From Korobacter sp036501185 (GTDB taxonomy: Bacteria > Acidobacteriota > Terriglobia > Terriglobales > Acidobacteriaceae), in the NCBI GenBank assembly GCA_036501185.1, contig DASYAU010000083.1, forward strand, positions 1 to 60,991: 60,991 nucleotides of DNA, in the 5' to 3' direction. Of the stretch, positions 50,640-60,386 are shown in pieces. The number at the start of each line of letters is the position of its first letter. The first letter of the stretch is position 1. A program made the position numbers and the translations under genes. A model generated the notes under the pieces. It was not told the DNA's origin. It did no database searches and was given only the letters and a program-made list of their open reading frames with translations.

Positions 50640-51450
50640 ACCACGCATGTAGCATGACCGGCTTGCCTTGCCAGTCCGCGATACCTTTGAACCTGATCCG
50701 GTATTTCGGCCAATAGCGCCGCAGCATCGCTGCCAATGCCGGCGGATCATTTTCCGCATGGTACGTCGTGATCGCGATCTTCGGATGGTGCCGCGCAATC
50801 GTCTCCGCCGCGCCCGCCAGCATCTTCGCCTCGAAGCCCTCGATGTCCGCTTTCAAGTAAGTCGGAACGACCTTCACTCGATCGCAATACGCGTCAATGG
50901 GCTCAATTTCGATTGGATATCCATCGTCGTTGTTGATTGTGGATGCGATATCGTCCCGCGAAAGGAAGCCCCGTCCGGGTTGGTCACCAACCGCCGCCTG
51001 CACAAGCAATACGCCTGCGTCGCCGGCGAACGTCCGTTGCAGCGCGGAGAAGTACAGTGGATGCGGCTCGAATGCCACTGCACGTGCGCCCTCATGTCGC
51101 GCCAGATAGGTGAACAGTCCCTCCGCCGCGCCGCAGTCGAACACCAGGTCGTTGCGTTCAACCGGAGTTTCCGCCGTGCGGTAGAAATGCCAATTCCGTG
51201 GATACGTCTCCTCCGTCAGCACCTGTTGAATGCAATGGATTGGAAATTTTTCCGGAAGATAAATCGGGCGTTCAAACTCTTTGATCCACACCGCCCGCAC
51301 GCCATTGGAAGGTGCGTCGACGCGCCGCACTTTCCGCCCGCCTGTCACGCTGCATTTCGGGGCCAACAGGTTCCAGCCGAGGTCAGCCAACGCACCTCCC
51401 GCACCGCGCCCCCGCAGCATCGCCACGGCAATTTCCGCTCGCCGGTTCAC
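50638..51450 (-). CDS. FkbM-family methyltransferase
   Basis: A 270-residue protein with the FkbM SAM-binding pattern: DLVFDCGAAEGLFTYLARHEG and VAFEPHPLYFSALQRTF, then LKADIEGFEAKMLAGAAETI, the family's DIEGxE segment. It probably methylates a sugar or lipid intermediate of the exopolysaccharide cluster that follows on the same strand, but the substrate is not known. The start is a GTG at 51448-51450. No membrane segment. It is separated from the glycosyltransferase gene by a tRNA gene. Confidence 0.88.
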   Translation of the reverse strand: MNRRAEIAVAMLRGRGAGGALADLGWNLLAPKCSVTGGRKVRRVDAPSNGVRAVWIKEFERPIYLPEKFPIHCIQQVLTEETYPRNWHFYRTAETPVERNDLVFDCGAAEGLFTYLARHEGARAVAFEPHPLYFSALQRTFAGDAGVLLVQAAVGDQPGRGFLSRDDIASTINNDDGYPIEIEPIDAYCDRVKVVPTYLKADIEGFEAKMLAGAAETIARHHPKIAITTYHAENDPPALAAMLRRYWPKYRIRFKGIADWQGKPVMLHAW

Positions 51451-51549
51451 GAGCGTTTAGATGCGAACAGCAACTCGCGCGAACGCCAGCCGTAGCACGA
51501 CACGATCAACTGTGGGGGTTAAAAACAGACAGGTTTAGGAAGAAAGAAA

Positions 51550-51626
51550 TGGTAGGCACGAGGAGACTCGAACTCCTGACCTCTACCGTGTCAAGGTAGC
51601 GCTCTAACCAACTGAGCTACGCGCCT
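51550..51626 (-). tRNA. tRNA-Val (GAC anticodon)
   Basis: The minus strand of 51550-51626 folds as a 77-nt tRNA including an encoded CCA end. The acceptor stem pairs AGGCGCG with CGTGCCT, with one G-T pair, and has discriminator A. The D arm holds TAGCTCAGTTGGTTAGAGC; the anticodon arm CTACC-TTGACAC-GGTAG gives anticodon GAC (Val); the T arm has AGTTCGAGTCT. Confidence 0.95.
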
Positions 51627-51643
51627 ACGCGGTGGGAACTTCC

Positions 51644-52714
51644 TTATTCTACCGCCTCGCGTCCCGCCCGGCAAACCTCCGCGGGTTGCTGCTCGCCCAG
51701 CAAAATCGCGCTGTATGCGCCTCTCGCGGCCTCCGGTGAGTGCTCCCGAGGAAGCTTCTCCCCGGCCGCCTGAACCAGCTTGGTTCGCAGCGTCGCCGAC
51801 TTCTCCAGATCGCGAAGTTTTCCCGCGAGCGCCTCCGCGTCCCCGGAGGGAAACAGCGCCGCGGCCCCACCTTCGGCGAGTTCCCGTAACGCTGGTATAT
51901 CGCTCAACAGACACGGCACTCCGGCAGCCATCGCCTCTAGCGCTACCAAAGAACTCCCCTCGGCACGCGACGGATGCACCAGCACATCCGCCGTCGCATA
52001 CAGCGCCTGCAAGTCCCGCTGAAATCCCACGCACTGCGTATTCCTCAGCGACGGATCACCTTGCAGCCGCTCCTTCAGTTCGCCCTCGCCAGCCAAAACG
52101 AATCGCATATCCGGCAGCCGCCGCGCCGCCTGTGTTAATTCCAGCACCCCCTTGGGTTCCTCGAGCCGTCCAACATACAACACATTAAACGCCCCCGAAC
52201 GCACCCGCGGAACCTCTCGCGGCCGCACCCAATGCGGCACGACATGCAGCTTTTCTGCGGTCACCACTCCTTTATGCTGCGACGCCAGGCATCGCGACAC
52301 GCACACCACTGCATCGGCGCGCGCCGCGTTCCGGCGGTACGCCGCTCGTTTCACAAAATTGCTCTGGAAGTTCAACTCCGTATGCCGCGCGACGACCGTC
52401 CTCAATCCAAGTCGCCGGCACCAAGGCACCAGCATTGCCTCCGCCTGCCCGTTCAGCAGGACAGCGCACACCGTTGCGCGTTCCGCCAGCTCACGCAAAT
52501 GCTGCTTAGCGGTTCGAAATCTCGCCCACGCTCCGTCTTCCGGGATCCTGCGCACCGTCGTCCCTGCTTCTCGCATTCTTTCTTCGAGCGTTTCGTTGCA
52601 GACAATCGCATAAATCTCAAAATCTTCCCGCAGCAGGCTTACCCACCGCTCAATAAATACCTCGCCACCGCCATAAATGGGCGTAAAGCTCACACACGCG
52701 ACGGCGGGCTTCAT
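51644..52714 (-). CDS. GT4-family glycosyltransferase
   Basis: A 356-residue GT4 glycosyltransferase of GT-B fold. N-terminal Gly-rich segment PIYGGGEVFIERW, the linker VARHTELNFQ, FNVLYVGRLEEPKGVLEL and ADVLVHPSRAEGSSLVALEAMAAG (the EX7E-type nucleotide-sugar motif), then GVPCLLSDIPALRELAEGG. It adds a sugar to a lipid-linked intermediate at the cytoplasmic face. Its ATG (52712-52714) overlaps the flippase stop by four bases. The open frame extends upstream through the flippase gene, which is a shadow. Confidence 0.93.
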   Translation of the reverse strand: MKPAVACVSFTPIYGGGEVFIERWVSLLREDFEIYAIVCNETLEERMREAGTTVRRIPEDGAWARFRTAKQHLRELAERATVCAVLLNGQAEAMLVPWCRRLGLRTVVARHTELNFQSNFVKRAAYRRNAARADAVVCVSRCLASQHKGVVTAEKLHVVPHWVRPREVPRVRSGAFNVLYVGRLEEPKGVLELTQAARRLPDMRFVLAGEGELKERLQGDPSLRNTQCVGFQRDLQALYATADVLVHPSRAEGSSLVALEAMAAGVPCLLSDIPALRELAEGGAAALFPSGDAEALAGKLRDLEKSATLRTKLVQAAGEKLPREHSPEAARGAYSAILLGEQQPAEVCRAGREAVE

Positions 52715-54222
52715 GCTGCCTCCCGCTTCAGTACCGCCGCTCTCCGCGGATCTCGTTCCGCAAAGCTCTTCCGCAAGAACAGCCAAGACACTGCCAACGA
52801 ATAGATGATTGTCAATGTGTTCAGCAGCCCGACCGTACCCAGTGGGCCCAGCCTGATCGCACGCGCTGCAACATACATGCCGAATATCGGCGCGACACAA
52901 ACCGCTGCTGCCAACAGCGTCGTGAACTTCGTCCGTGCCAACCGACGCGTCGATCCTTCGAAAATTCCTCGCGCCACCACTTCCGATTTCGCGACGACCG
53001 CAAACACCAGGTTCGTGCAAATCCCCGCGGTCACGATTCCCTCGATCCCGAATCGCCGCGCCAGCACAATACCCAACAGCGCGTACGAGGTGGATTCCAA
53101 TAGTGGGAGCCAGAAGCCGACGTGAAATGTGCCTGTCGCCGTGATCAAAGTGTCGTCTACCTGCTTCACGATGTTCAGGAACAGCAGCATTGCAAACAGC
53201 AGGAAGTCTCGTTGCGGCAGGGCGCCGCCTCCGAAGAACCATTGCACCGCGGCTGGCACCGTAAAGAAAAGTGCAATCGCCGCGCAGCCAGCCAGGAAGT
53301 AGGTCGTCCGCAGGATCGTCGCATATTGCTTCCACCGAGCGTCCGGGCCTGCGTCCAACCGCCGTCGCGCAATCGTCGCCGTTAGCGCGTTGAACACGGC
53401 GCTCGATAGCCCAAGCGCGCCAGCCACCGCGTACTGTACTTGCGCGTAGTCCTTAACCAGCGCCAGTGATGCCACCAACGACAAGATAATGAAGTCCGAC
53501 TGGTAATAGATCAGCCCACCCACCCGGTGGAAGAGCACGTATTTTGCCCGGTTGCGAATGACCGCGAAAGCATCGCGCCCAGCCCGCGCCACGTAGTGCG
53601 GAAAGCTCCGGTGAAACCTCCAGCGCATCGTGAGCACTTCGCCAATCGTCACCCCGACTACGGTCGCTGGGAGCCAAAGATAATTTCCTAAGTGCACCGC
53701 CAAAGCCACGCCAATCGCGGTTTTCAGCAGGTACCCCGCGCCAAGTACGAGGTGCACCTGGTAGATTTCTTCCGACGCGTTGAGATACGCCTGGTAATGG
53801 ATCGAGAGCAGCGTCACTAGTCCTGAGATCGCCGTCAGTGCCAACGTTGCCAGAACAACGAAGTAGGGAAGTGAAGTATGCAGCGATCGCGAGTACCCAT
53901 AGATCAACGCCGCAATTACCGGCAACGCCAACAGCATCAGGCGCGAAGTGTCGCGGTGCAGCGCGAACAACAGTGCTGACGTTCGTTCCCGGTCCTCGCT
54001 CTTGATTGGTTCGTAGAGAAGGGAAATGGCGGCCGCCGCCAGCCCAAGCTCGATCAGCGCCACGTAAAACGCCAACTGGTTCAGCAATGCGTTGAGGCCG
54101 GCATACTGCGCGCCAAAGAAGTGTTCCACCAGCTTGAGTTGCAGCACCACGGCCGCAACCCGGGCGAAGAAAAACAACAGGCTGGCGATTAGGTTTCTGA
54201 TCGGCTCACGCGGCGAGGTCAT
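52711..54222 (-). CDS. Wzx-like oligosaccharide flippase
   Basis: A 503-residue multi-pass membrane protein with about 12-14 hydrophobic helices and the MOP-type pattern: LLFFFARVAAVVLQLKLVEHFFGAQYAGLNALLNQL at the N-terminus, a central SDFIILSLVASLALVKDYAQVQYAVAGAL, and LFAMLLFLNIVKQVDDTLI. It should flip lipid-linked repeat units across the inner membrane for polymer export. The ATG at 54222 overlaps the Wzz gene end by 17 bases; longer upstream frame is antisense noise. Confidence 0.9.
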   Translation of the reverse strand: MTSPREPIRNLIASLLFFFARVAAVVLQLKLVEHFFGAQYAGLNALLNQLAFYVALIELGLAAAAISLLYEPIKSEDRERTSALLFALHRDTSRLMLLALPVIAALIYGYSRSLHTSLPYFVVLATLALTAISGLVTLLSIHYQAYLNASEEIYQVHLVLGAGYLLKTAIGVALAVHLGNYLWLPATVVGVTIGEVLTMRWRFHRSFPHYVARAGRDAFAVIRNRAKYVLFHRVGGLIYYQSDFIILSLVASLALVKDYAQVQYAVAGALGLSSAVFNALTATIARRRLDAGPDARWKQYATILRTTYFLAGCAAIALFFTVPAAVQWFFGGGALPQRDFLLFAMLLFLNIVKQVDDTLITATGTFHVGFWLPLLESTSYALLGIVLARRFGIEGIVTAGICTNLVFAVVAKSEVVARGIFEGSTRRLARTKFTTLLAAAVCVAPIFGMYVAARAIRLGPLGTVGLLNTLTIIYSLAVSWLFLRKSFAERDPRRAAVLKREAA

Positions 54223-55408
54223 GGCCTTTCCATGCCTCATGCAGGGCGCGCCCGAAATCCGAGGCGGCCATTCCCCGCGATGCGCTTCTGGCAATCACCC
54301 AGCCCGACGCCACCAGGAACGCCGCAATCATCGCCAGCAGGATGATCAGAAGGCGTGGCGGCCACGATTTCTTGTCCGGCGTCACTGCTGAATCTAGGAT
54401 CTGGATCAGCCCGGCTTCCTTCGCCTCATCCATGCGCGCTAATTCATATTGCTTGGCGATCAGCCCGTACACCGTCTCGTAATACTTCACGTCCCGATAA
54501 CGCCGTATGTACTCCATCCCGACGGTCGGAATCTGTTGCGATGGAATGTCGATGTCGCCCGCCGTCTGCGGCTGCTGGCTCTCCATTTTTGCGAGCTGCG
54601 TATTGAAGGCTGCGAGTTGCTGCTCCTGCGCTTGGAGCTCCGGGTTGTGCTCGGTCACATACGAGCGCATCGACTGGATCTTCACTTCTTTCGCCGCTAT
54701 CTGCGCCTTGATCTCTGCAATTGCGTCGATAATCGCGCGTGCCTGGCTATTGATCTCGAGTACCCCAGTCTTTTCCTGCGTCTGCTTCAGCGCGATCTCC
54801 GCGTCGGCAAGCTGGTTCTTCGCCTGCTGAAGCTGCTGCTCATAGAACACCCGCCGTTGCGTAGCTTCCGTAACCGCCAACGTATTCGAAAGCTTCTGTA
54901 GCTCACTGACGTAGGCATTTGCCATCTCCGCTGCACGCTTCGGGTCGCGATCAGTCACCGCGATCGAGATCATCTGCTCTTTCGTCGCCACAATGTCCGT
55001 GCGGTTCTTCAGCTTCGTTCGCACATCCGTCAGGTGATTCTTCCCATACACCTGTCCCAAATGAAACTGGTTGATCAGCGCATCAGACATCGTGCGGCTC
55101 TTCAGGATCCCCACATACAGGTCGGTCGCATTCTTCAAGCCAAGATCTTTCGCCCCAATGCCGGCCATCGAACCAAGGTGCCCCAGCAGCATCGAACTCA
55201 TCGAACTTTGGTTTTGCGATGGCGGCATCACCAACGCTTTCGCGGTGTATTCCTTCGGGAGCAGGAATGCGACAATCGCTGCGATCACCGTGCAGACGAC
55301 CACGAACAGCGCAACGAATCGTCGCTCTCGCAAGATCGGTACTGCCAGCCATCGATAGCCGCCGTGTGCCGTCTCTTCCACCCGGGTTGGTCTCACCAGT
55401 ACGTCCAT
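54206..55408 (-). CDS. Wzz-type polysaccharide chain-length regulator
   Basis: A 400-residue polysaccharide co-polymerase of the Wzz class, without a cytoplasmic kinase domain. It has an N-terminal membrane helix (about 30-50: FVALFVVVCTVIAAIVAFLL), a large periplasmic part with long coiled-coil segments (about 170-280: RVFYEQQLQQAKNQLADAEIALKQ), and a C-terminal helix (about 347-367: PRLLIILLAMIAAFLVASGW) after a Pro-rich segment DKKSWPPRL. It sets polymer length and works with the SLBB exporter, whose stop lies one base upstream. Confidence 0.93.
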   Translation of the reverse strand: MDVLVRPTRVEETAHGGYRWLAVPILRERRFVALFVVVCTVIAAIVAFLLPKEYTAKALVMPPSQNQSSMSSMLLGHLGSMAGIGAKDLGLKNATDLYVGILKSRTMSDALINQFHLGQVYGKNHLTDVRTKLKNRTDIVATKEQMISIAVTDRDPKRAAEMANAYVSELQKLSNTLAVTEATQRRVFYEQQLQQAKNQLADAEIALKQTQEKTGVLEINSQARAIIDAIAEIKAQIAAKEVKIQSMRSYVTEHNPELQAQEQQLAAFNTQLAKMESQQPQTAGDIDIPSQQIPTVGMEYIRRYRDVKYYETVYGLIAKQYELARMDEAKEAGLIQILDSAVTPDKKSWPPRLLIILLAMIAAFLVASGWVIARSASRGMAASDFGRALHEAWKGHDLAA

Positions 55409-55409
55409 C

Positions 55410-57896
55410 TCAGTAGCCGGAAATGACTGCCAGGGATGCTCCTGCCAACGCTAATTGAGATGCAATCTGTGTCCAATCGCGCAGGTTCCGTTGGAACGCG
55501 CCGGTTGCCAGCTTCGTCGGAATGACGAGCGTGTCGCCCGGCAGCACCCGGACATCGTAGAATCCCCCTCGCCACAGCCCTGAAACCGCTTTCCGGTCGA
55601 GTACCGACCCATCGGCGCGTACTAGCAACGCATGTTTCAGGTCGGCAGTTTGTGTCGCGCTGCCCGCCAGCCGTAGGTAATGGCGTACGTTCGTCCCCTC
55701 TACATACACGTAAGAACTCTGCCGGTACACCGCGCCTACTACGTTCACCATCTCAAGTCTCTGTGGGATCGTCACCCGGTCGCCATCTTCCATTGGGATA
55801 TCCGGGAGATCGTCAATCGACTTATCGCTCGGTTTAATCTCGAGCACCACTCGTCCCGATGCCCGAATGCCTTGCATCCGCGCGAGCATGTTGGTTTGCG
55901 CCGTACTGCGAAGTTGGATCGCGGCTGCATCTTCCGGATGCCCTGCCGTGTCTGACGATGCCCTCTGCTGCACCTGCCCCGTGAGCACCTGCGTTGTCTC
56001 GTCCAGCATCTCCTGCTGCTGTTCCCGCGCCGACTCTCGCGTCACCAGCGTTCCGTATAAATATGCTTTGTCCGTCAGTCCTCCCGCGCGGCGCAACAGG
56101 CTCCGCAGCGTATCGCCGGGCTCGATCCTATAAACGCCGGCGGCGCGAACTTCGCCTTCCACGGTTACGAATCGCGTCTGCTCATCACGCGGAACCGCGA
56201 TGTCGCGCTGCGAGAAAATCGTGAGGATGTCGCCTGACATCAGCAGAACATTCGCACTCTCATCGCCTGCCACCGCCTTACCCAGGTTGAACGGCACCAG
56301 TCTCGTGCTCAGGTCCACCGGGTTCAGCCGCTGGATTACCGCATAATCCCAGTTGATCTCCGGTGCGCTCAGCCGAATCGGCTGCTTCTCATTGTTAGGG
56401 TTCGGCACCGGGCTCGCGGCAATCTCGTTCGTCCTCTGCCGCGTGGTCGCGTTAGTCTGCCGGTTTGTCGGCGCGTTTTGAAGCTCGATGTCCCGCGTGG
56501 TTGTCGGCGCAGTCGCAGCCGCATACGGATCTCGCTCCTTCACGGCCGTCTGCGCCTTCCAGAAATCCGGCGTTAGCAGGAACTCGCGGTTTGGAATCAG
56601 GTCGCGCACCCGCATTCCCGGCTTGTAGGGGTACCTTCCCGGCAGCGCCACATTGCCGCGCAAAATCACTGCGTTCTCAATCCTCGGCGAGAGAGGCACC
56701 ACCCGCACAATGTCGCCATCATGCAACGCAAACTGCATCGCCGCGCTGTCTAGAGGAACTTCCTCCACGGACCTCACCGTGTGTTTATCGATTCGCTCGA
56801 TCGTTACCCGGCTCCCGTCTGCCACCGTCGAAAGCCCGCCCGCAATTGCAATCTCATCTCCTAGAGTCGAACTCGGCCCAAGCTCATAAATTGCCGGCAC
56901 GTGTACCGCGCCCGCGATCGCCGCGAGCGGACCAACCGGGGGAATAAAGATCACGTCTTCCGGCTGCAGGGGCACGTCTTTCGAATTGTCGCCACCCAGC
57001 AGGAAGTCGTACAGGTCGAACTTCGAAACCACTGCACCGCCGCGCTTCAGTTGGATCGCGCGCATCGATCCCTGGGCCGACGGTCCTCCCGACGCGAACA
57101 GCGCGTCCACCAGCGTCGTCAGCGAACTCAGCGTGTAGTTGCCCGGTTTTCGCGCGAACCCCGTCACATACACCTGGATCGACCGCAGCCGTCCCAACGA
57201 AACACTCAGTTGGAAATTCTTGTAGTAGTGTCCGACTGCTTGCGTCAGCCGGTCGTGCAATTGCTCGTACCTGGCACCGGCTACATTCACCGGGCCCACG
57301 TGCGGGATCGCTATATTTCCTTCCCGGTCCACGATCATCCGTCCCGTGAAGGTCACTTGTCCCCAGATGCTGATCAGCAACTCGTCGCCCGGACCAATCA
57401 CGTAATTGCCGGTAATCGGGATCCTTTCCGCGGGCGCGAATGTCGAAGGCGGATTGCGAAATAGTCCGTATCCGAACATCGGCAACTTCTTGCCAATCGC
57501 AATCTCAACGAAGTTCTGGAATGCATTTTCCGGCTGTTCCTGTTCTTTTCCTCGCGCTTCGGCGCGTTGCCTCTCCGTTGCTTCGTTCGTTTCGGGCGCT
57601 GATGTAGCTGTCGGTTTGCCGGCTTCGGCCTGCGATGGGTTCGTCCCGCGATTCAGGTCTTGCGGGTTTCCTTCGTCCGCTGGCGTCATCACCCGTTGCG
57701 GCCCGAGAGACGGACCTTCTGGCGTATTTTGTTCGGGCAATGGCGATCCGCCCTGCACATCGCAACCCGGAGCATGTGGGTCCAGGGTGCAATCTGCTTG
57801 CGTCGGTGTTTGGTTATCACCCGCCGGCCATTGCGCCGTTGCAAACGAGCAGAGCAGCGATATGAAAAACGCCAGCAGCATGTGCTTGCGCCACAT
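55410..57896 (-). CDS. Wza-like SLBB polysaccharide export protein
   Basis: An 828-residue exported protein, longer than classical Wza (about 380). After a signal peptide (1-22) and a low-complexity Gln/Pro region to about 115, it has the Poly_export domain (about 165-245: YVIGPGDELLISIWGQVTFTG, REGNIAIPHVGPV) and then at least four SLBB-type segments (IQVYVTGFARKPGNYTLS, VILRGNVALPGRYPYKPGMRVRDLI, FVTVEGEVRAAGVYRIEPGDTL, VNVVGAVYRQSSYVYVEGT). No lipobox Cys is obvious. It should form the periplasmic to outer-membrane channel. ATG at 57896. Confidence 0.92.
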   Translation of the reverse strand: MWRKHMLLAFFISLLCSFATAQWPAGDNQTPTQADCTLDPHAPGCDVQGGSPLPEQNTPEGPSLGPQRVMTPADEGNPQDLNRGTNPSQAEAGKPTATSAPETNEATERQRAEARGKEQEQPENAFQNFVEIAIGKKLPMFGYGLFRNPPSTFAPAERIPITGNYVIGPGDELLISIWGQVTFTGRMIVDREGNIAIPHVGPVNVAGARYEQLHDRLTQAVGHYYKNFQLSVSLGRLRSIQVYVTGFARKPGNYTLSSLTTLVDALFASGGPSAQGSMRAIQLKRGGAVVSKFDLYDFLLGGDNSKDVPLQPEDVIFIPPVGPLAAIAGAVHVPAIYELGPSSTLGDEIAIAGGLSTVADGSRVTIERIDKHTVRSVEEVPLDSAAMQFALHDGDIVRVVPLSPRIENAVILRGNVALPGRYPYKPGMRVRDLIPNREFLLTPDFWKAQTAVKERDPYAAATAPTTTRDIELQNAPTNRQTNATTRQRTNEIAASPVPNPNNEKQPIRLSAPEINWDYAVIQRLNPVDLSTRLVPFNLGKAVAGDESANVLLMSGDILTIFSQRDIAVPRDEQTRFVTVEGEVRAAGVYRIEPGDTLRSLLRRAGGLTDKAYLYGTLVTRESAREQQQEMLDETTQVLTGQVQQRASSDTAGHPEDAAAIQLRSTAQTNMLARMQGIRASGRVVLEIKPSDKSIDDLPDIPMEDGDRVTIPQRLEMVNVVGAVYRQSSYVYVEGTNVRHYLRLAGSATQTADLKHALLVRADGSVLDRKAVSGLWRGGFYDVRVLPGDTLVIPTKLATGAFQRNLRDWTQIASQLALAGASLAVISGY

Positions 57897-57947
57897 TAGC
57901 GTTGTTTCCTCTCCGGAAGCACGAATCTAACGGCTCTGCGCGATTGA

Positions 57948-60386
57948 CTATTGCTCATGAGGTGTGTATCGAAGCTCAAGAAACGTTGTGAGATTGCGCT
58001 GCGGTGCTGTCGCCAAGGTCGGAATGTTCCATCGCTCGAATTGCACTTGCCCGGAAATCTGCCAATCGTGCCGAATTCGCAGCGAATCCGCGATGGAAAC
58101 ATCGTTTGTCCGCCCTCCGCCGGGAATAAAGTTGTGTGCAAGCTCCACCCCGCGCGCGGTGAGAGTGACCGTGTGGGTGCTCGAAATCCAATACTTGGCT
58201 TCGCCCCAGACAGCCGTAGAATCCCTTCCGATCCACGAACCAATAATGTTGCCGCGATTCGCGTACCCGTCCGGATACGCGCCATTCCAATAGAAAAATG
58301 TTCCGTTGTACGCTGTCGTGGTTGCCGCATTCGACGAAAGTCCCTCAACTCGTAACTGCAACCGCGGCAGCTTCGGCACCTTCACCAATTCGATCCCAGG
58401 CGCGAGAATCGACCGCTGCGGCGCCGACAGCGGCGATGGATCGTCGTCCGTCATGAAGTCGCCGTATATCGCTACCCAGTTCCGCAAGTACGGGAGACGA
58501 TAATGAAAATCAAACTCGCCGCGCCTGTCTCCCACATCGAATTGCGTGCCCGGGATCGTCGAAGTGTTGTCGCCCACGCTGCTGAAAGCATTCCAGAACG
58601 ACCGCGGCGTCAACGGCCGCCCATCTCCGGCAAATAGCACCGTTCGCGAAACTCCAAACTCAAAGTTCGGTGTGGGCTTGAGGCTTACCTTCAGCCCCTG
58701 CACCCACGGACGTCCCGGATAATGGTGTCCTTCCGTCGCACCCAGAAAAAATTCCGTCCGTACCGGCCCCAGCCAATGCAAAACCCACGGCAGCACCAGC
58801 GGCGAAACGCGGTTCACCCGAAACATATAAAGTGGATCGATGTTGTCGCTGATGATCAGCGCCGACGCCGAGTCCACCCCTTCCCATAGACTCTGTTTCC
58901 CAATTGAGAGTTGCCAGTTCTTCAGCGTTATTCCCGCATAAGTGTCAAGTAGTTCTAGCCGGTTTGTGCTCCCCGGAGACTGGAAATACGCGTCCGGCAC
59001 GTGGTCCATGTTCGCCAGCGTCTGTTGCACTGCTGGTGAATACAGCCCCGGAACCGCCGCATTCTGATACTCACCGCGTACTGAAATCTCGAACCGTCCC
59101 GCCGATGCGCTGGCTTCCACCCCCGTTTGATTGTTGAAGCCTTTCTGGTAGGGCCGCCCGAAATCGTTGTAAATCGTCTGCCCAAAGTGGAAGCTGTCAT
59201 TCACCGGAGGCCCGGCAATCCCCACTATGCGGGAATACACGCGGTCCACCGCGGCCGTCGGCTTTGCATCTTGTCCCTTCAGAATTTTGAGCTCGTACGC
59301 GAACACATCGCTGAGCGTCGCGTACAACTCCGCGGCCTCTCCTCCTTCGGCAATAACATTCTTGTCGCCGGCCTCTTGTACCAGGCGTGCGCATTCCATT
59401 CGCGTCCACGGACGCAGCCCCAGGAATTGCGAATGGATGTATCCAAGCATTGCCAGTCGATCGAGCTGCTCGTAAATCGGCGAATCCAGTGCGACATACG
59501 CCGATCCGGTTGCGCCTGGACTTCGCACCGTCTGCACCGACGATGTGCTCTTATCATCAGCCGCCGGCAATGCCTCCACCCCGCCCAACCTTTCGTCATG
59601 ATGGCTGTGGTACACGTACGAACCAATCAGCGTTCCTGCTATGCCCCCTACAATCACATCTGACGGCGAGTGGTCGCGCCCCGTCACCCGCGCGGCGCTC
59701 ACCCCCAGCGCCGTACCGTACGCCAACAGCTTGGTGAGCTTCCCTGGATACTCATCCGCAATGACCGTCGCAATCGACCACGAAAGCACCGCGTGGTCAG
59801 AGGGGAACGCTCTTCCTCCGCCGACAAAAAAATCACCCGGGTTCGGCGCTGCGAACGGTCTCTGACGTCGCGTGACCTCCTGCACAATGGTGTTGAAGAT
59901 CATCCCGTCGACTGCCGCTTCTGCGGCCAATCGCCCGGTCTCGGATGCGTGTTCGTTCTTTGTGAGGTGGCCATCGAAGAAGAGAATCGCGCCTGCCCCA
60001 ATCAGCGCGCCCACTCCCACGTTGGAAATCTCCGTACTCCGCTTTGTGAACTTCACCGACGACGGCGTGTGCTGCATCACGCGACTGTCCGTCGCAATTG
60101 CGGCTCCAGTAATCGCTCCCAACGGCAGCAGCCAATCCAGATCGTGCGGCTCTATGTGCAACGGGCTCGTCCACACCCCAAGTTGGTCACGGGCTACTCC
60201 ACCAAAGAATAGTTTCGTGGACTTTCCAACCGTCTCAGTCGGTGCTTTCTTTTGTTGTTTCTTCTTCTTCTTCGAATTGTTAGCAGTTGATGAACGCTTC
60301 GCCGCATCGACGTTTCCTTGCGCCCAAACGCACATGCCGGAACAAAGTGTTGTCATGAGCAACACGAATAGGACGCCTGTCCCCAC
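57948..60386 (-). CDS. PAP2-type phosphatase fused to Wzi-like outer-membrane protein
   Basis: An 812-residue exported protein. Part 1 (about 55-265) is a PAP2-type phosphatase: RRQRPF (a KX6RP-like motif whose Lys is replaced by Gln169), AFPSDHAV (195-200), and RVTGRDHSPSD (Arg233, His239, Asp243). Part 2 (about 290-812) is a Wzi/CapsuleSynth_Wzi-like barrel: YEQLDRLAMLGYIHSQFLGLRPWTRMECARL at the start and multiple barrel strands ending ELRYTPHEQ. Wzi anchors capsule; PAP2 could dephosphorylate undecaprenyl diphosphate. The start is a GTG at 60384-60386; an AGGAG at 60435-60439 with no normal start codon beyond it leaves the start uncertain. Confidence 0.88.
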   Translation of the reverse strand: MGTGVLFVLLMTTLCSGMCVWAQGNVDAAKRSSTANNSKKKKKQQKKAPTETVGKSTKLFFGGVARDQLGVWTSPLHIEPHDLDWLLPLGAITGAAIATDSRVMQHTPSSVKFTKRSTEISNVGVGALIGAGAILFFDGHLTKNEHASETGRLAAEAAVDGMIFNTIVQEVTRRQRPFAAPNPGDFFVGGGRAFPSDHAVLSWSIATVIADEYPGKLTKLLAYGTALGVSAARVTGRDHSPSDVIVGGIAGTLIGSYVYHSHHDERLGGVEALPAADDKSTSSVQTVRSPGATGSAYVALDSPIYEQLDRLAMLGYIHSQFLGLRPWTRMECARLVQEAGDKNVIAEGGEAAELYATLSDVFAYELKILKGQDAKPTAAVDRVYSRIVGIAGPPVNDSFHFGQTIYNDFGRPYQKGFNNQTGVEASASAGRFEISVRGEYQNAAVPGLYSPAVQQTLANMDHVPDAYFQSPGSTNRLELLDTYAGITLKNWQLSIGKQSLWEGVDSASALIISDNIDPLYMFRVNRVSPLVLPWVLHWLGPVRTEFFLGATEGHHYPGRPWVQGLKVSLKPTPNFEFGVSRTVLFAGDGRPLTPRSFWNAFSSVGDNTSTIPGTQFDVGDRRGEFDFHYRLPYLRNWVAIYGDFMTDDDPSPLSAPQRSILAPGIELVKVPKLPRLQLRVEGLSSNAATTTAYNGTFFYWNGAYPDGYANRGNIIGSWIGRDSTAVWGEAKYWISSTHTVTLTARGVELAHNFIPGGGRTNDVSIADSLRIRHDWQISGQVQFERWNIPTLATAPQRNLTTFLELRYTPHEQ

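Noticed and set aside
53336..54000. Overlapping frames antisense to the flippase gene
   Set aside because: Membrane-protein antisense frames with no family sequence.
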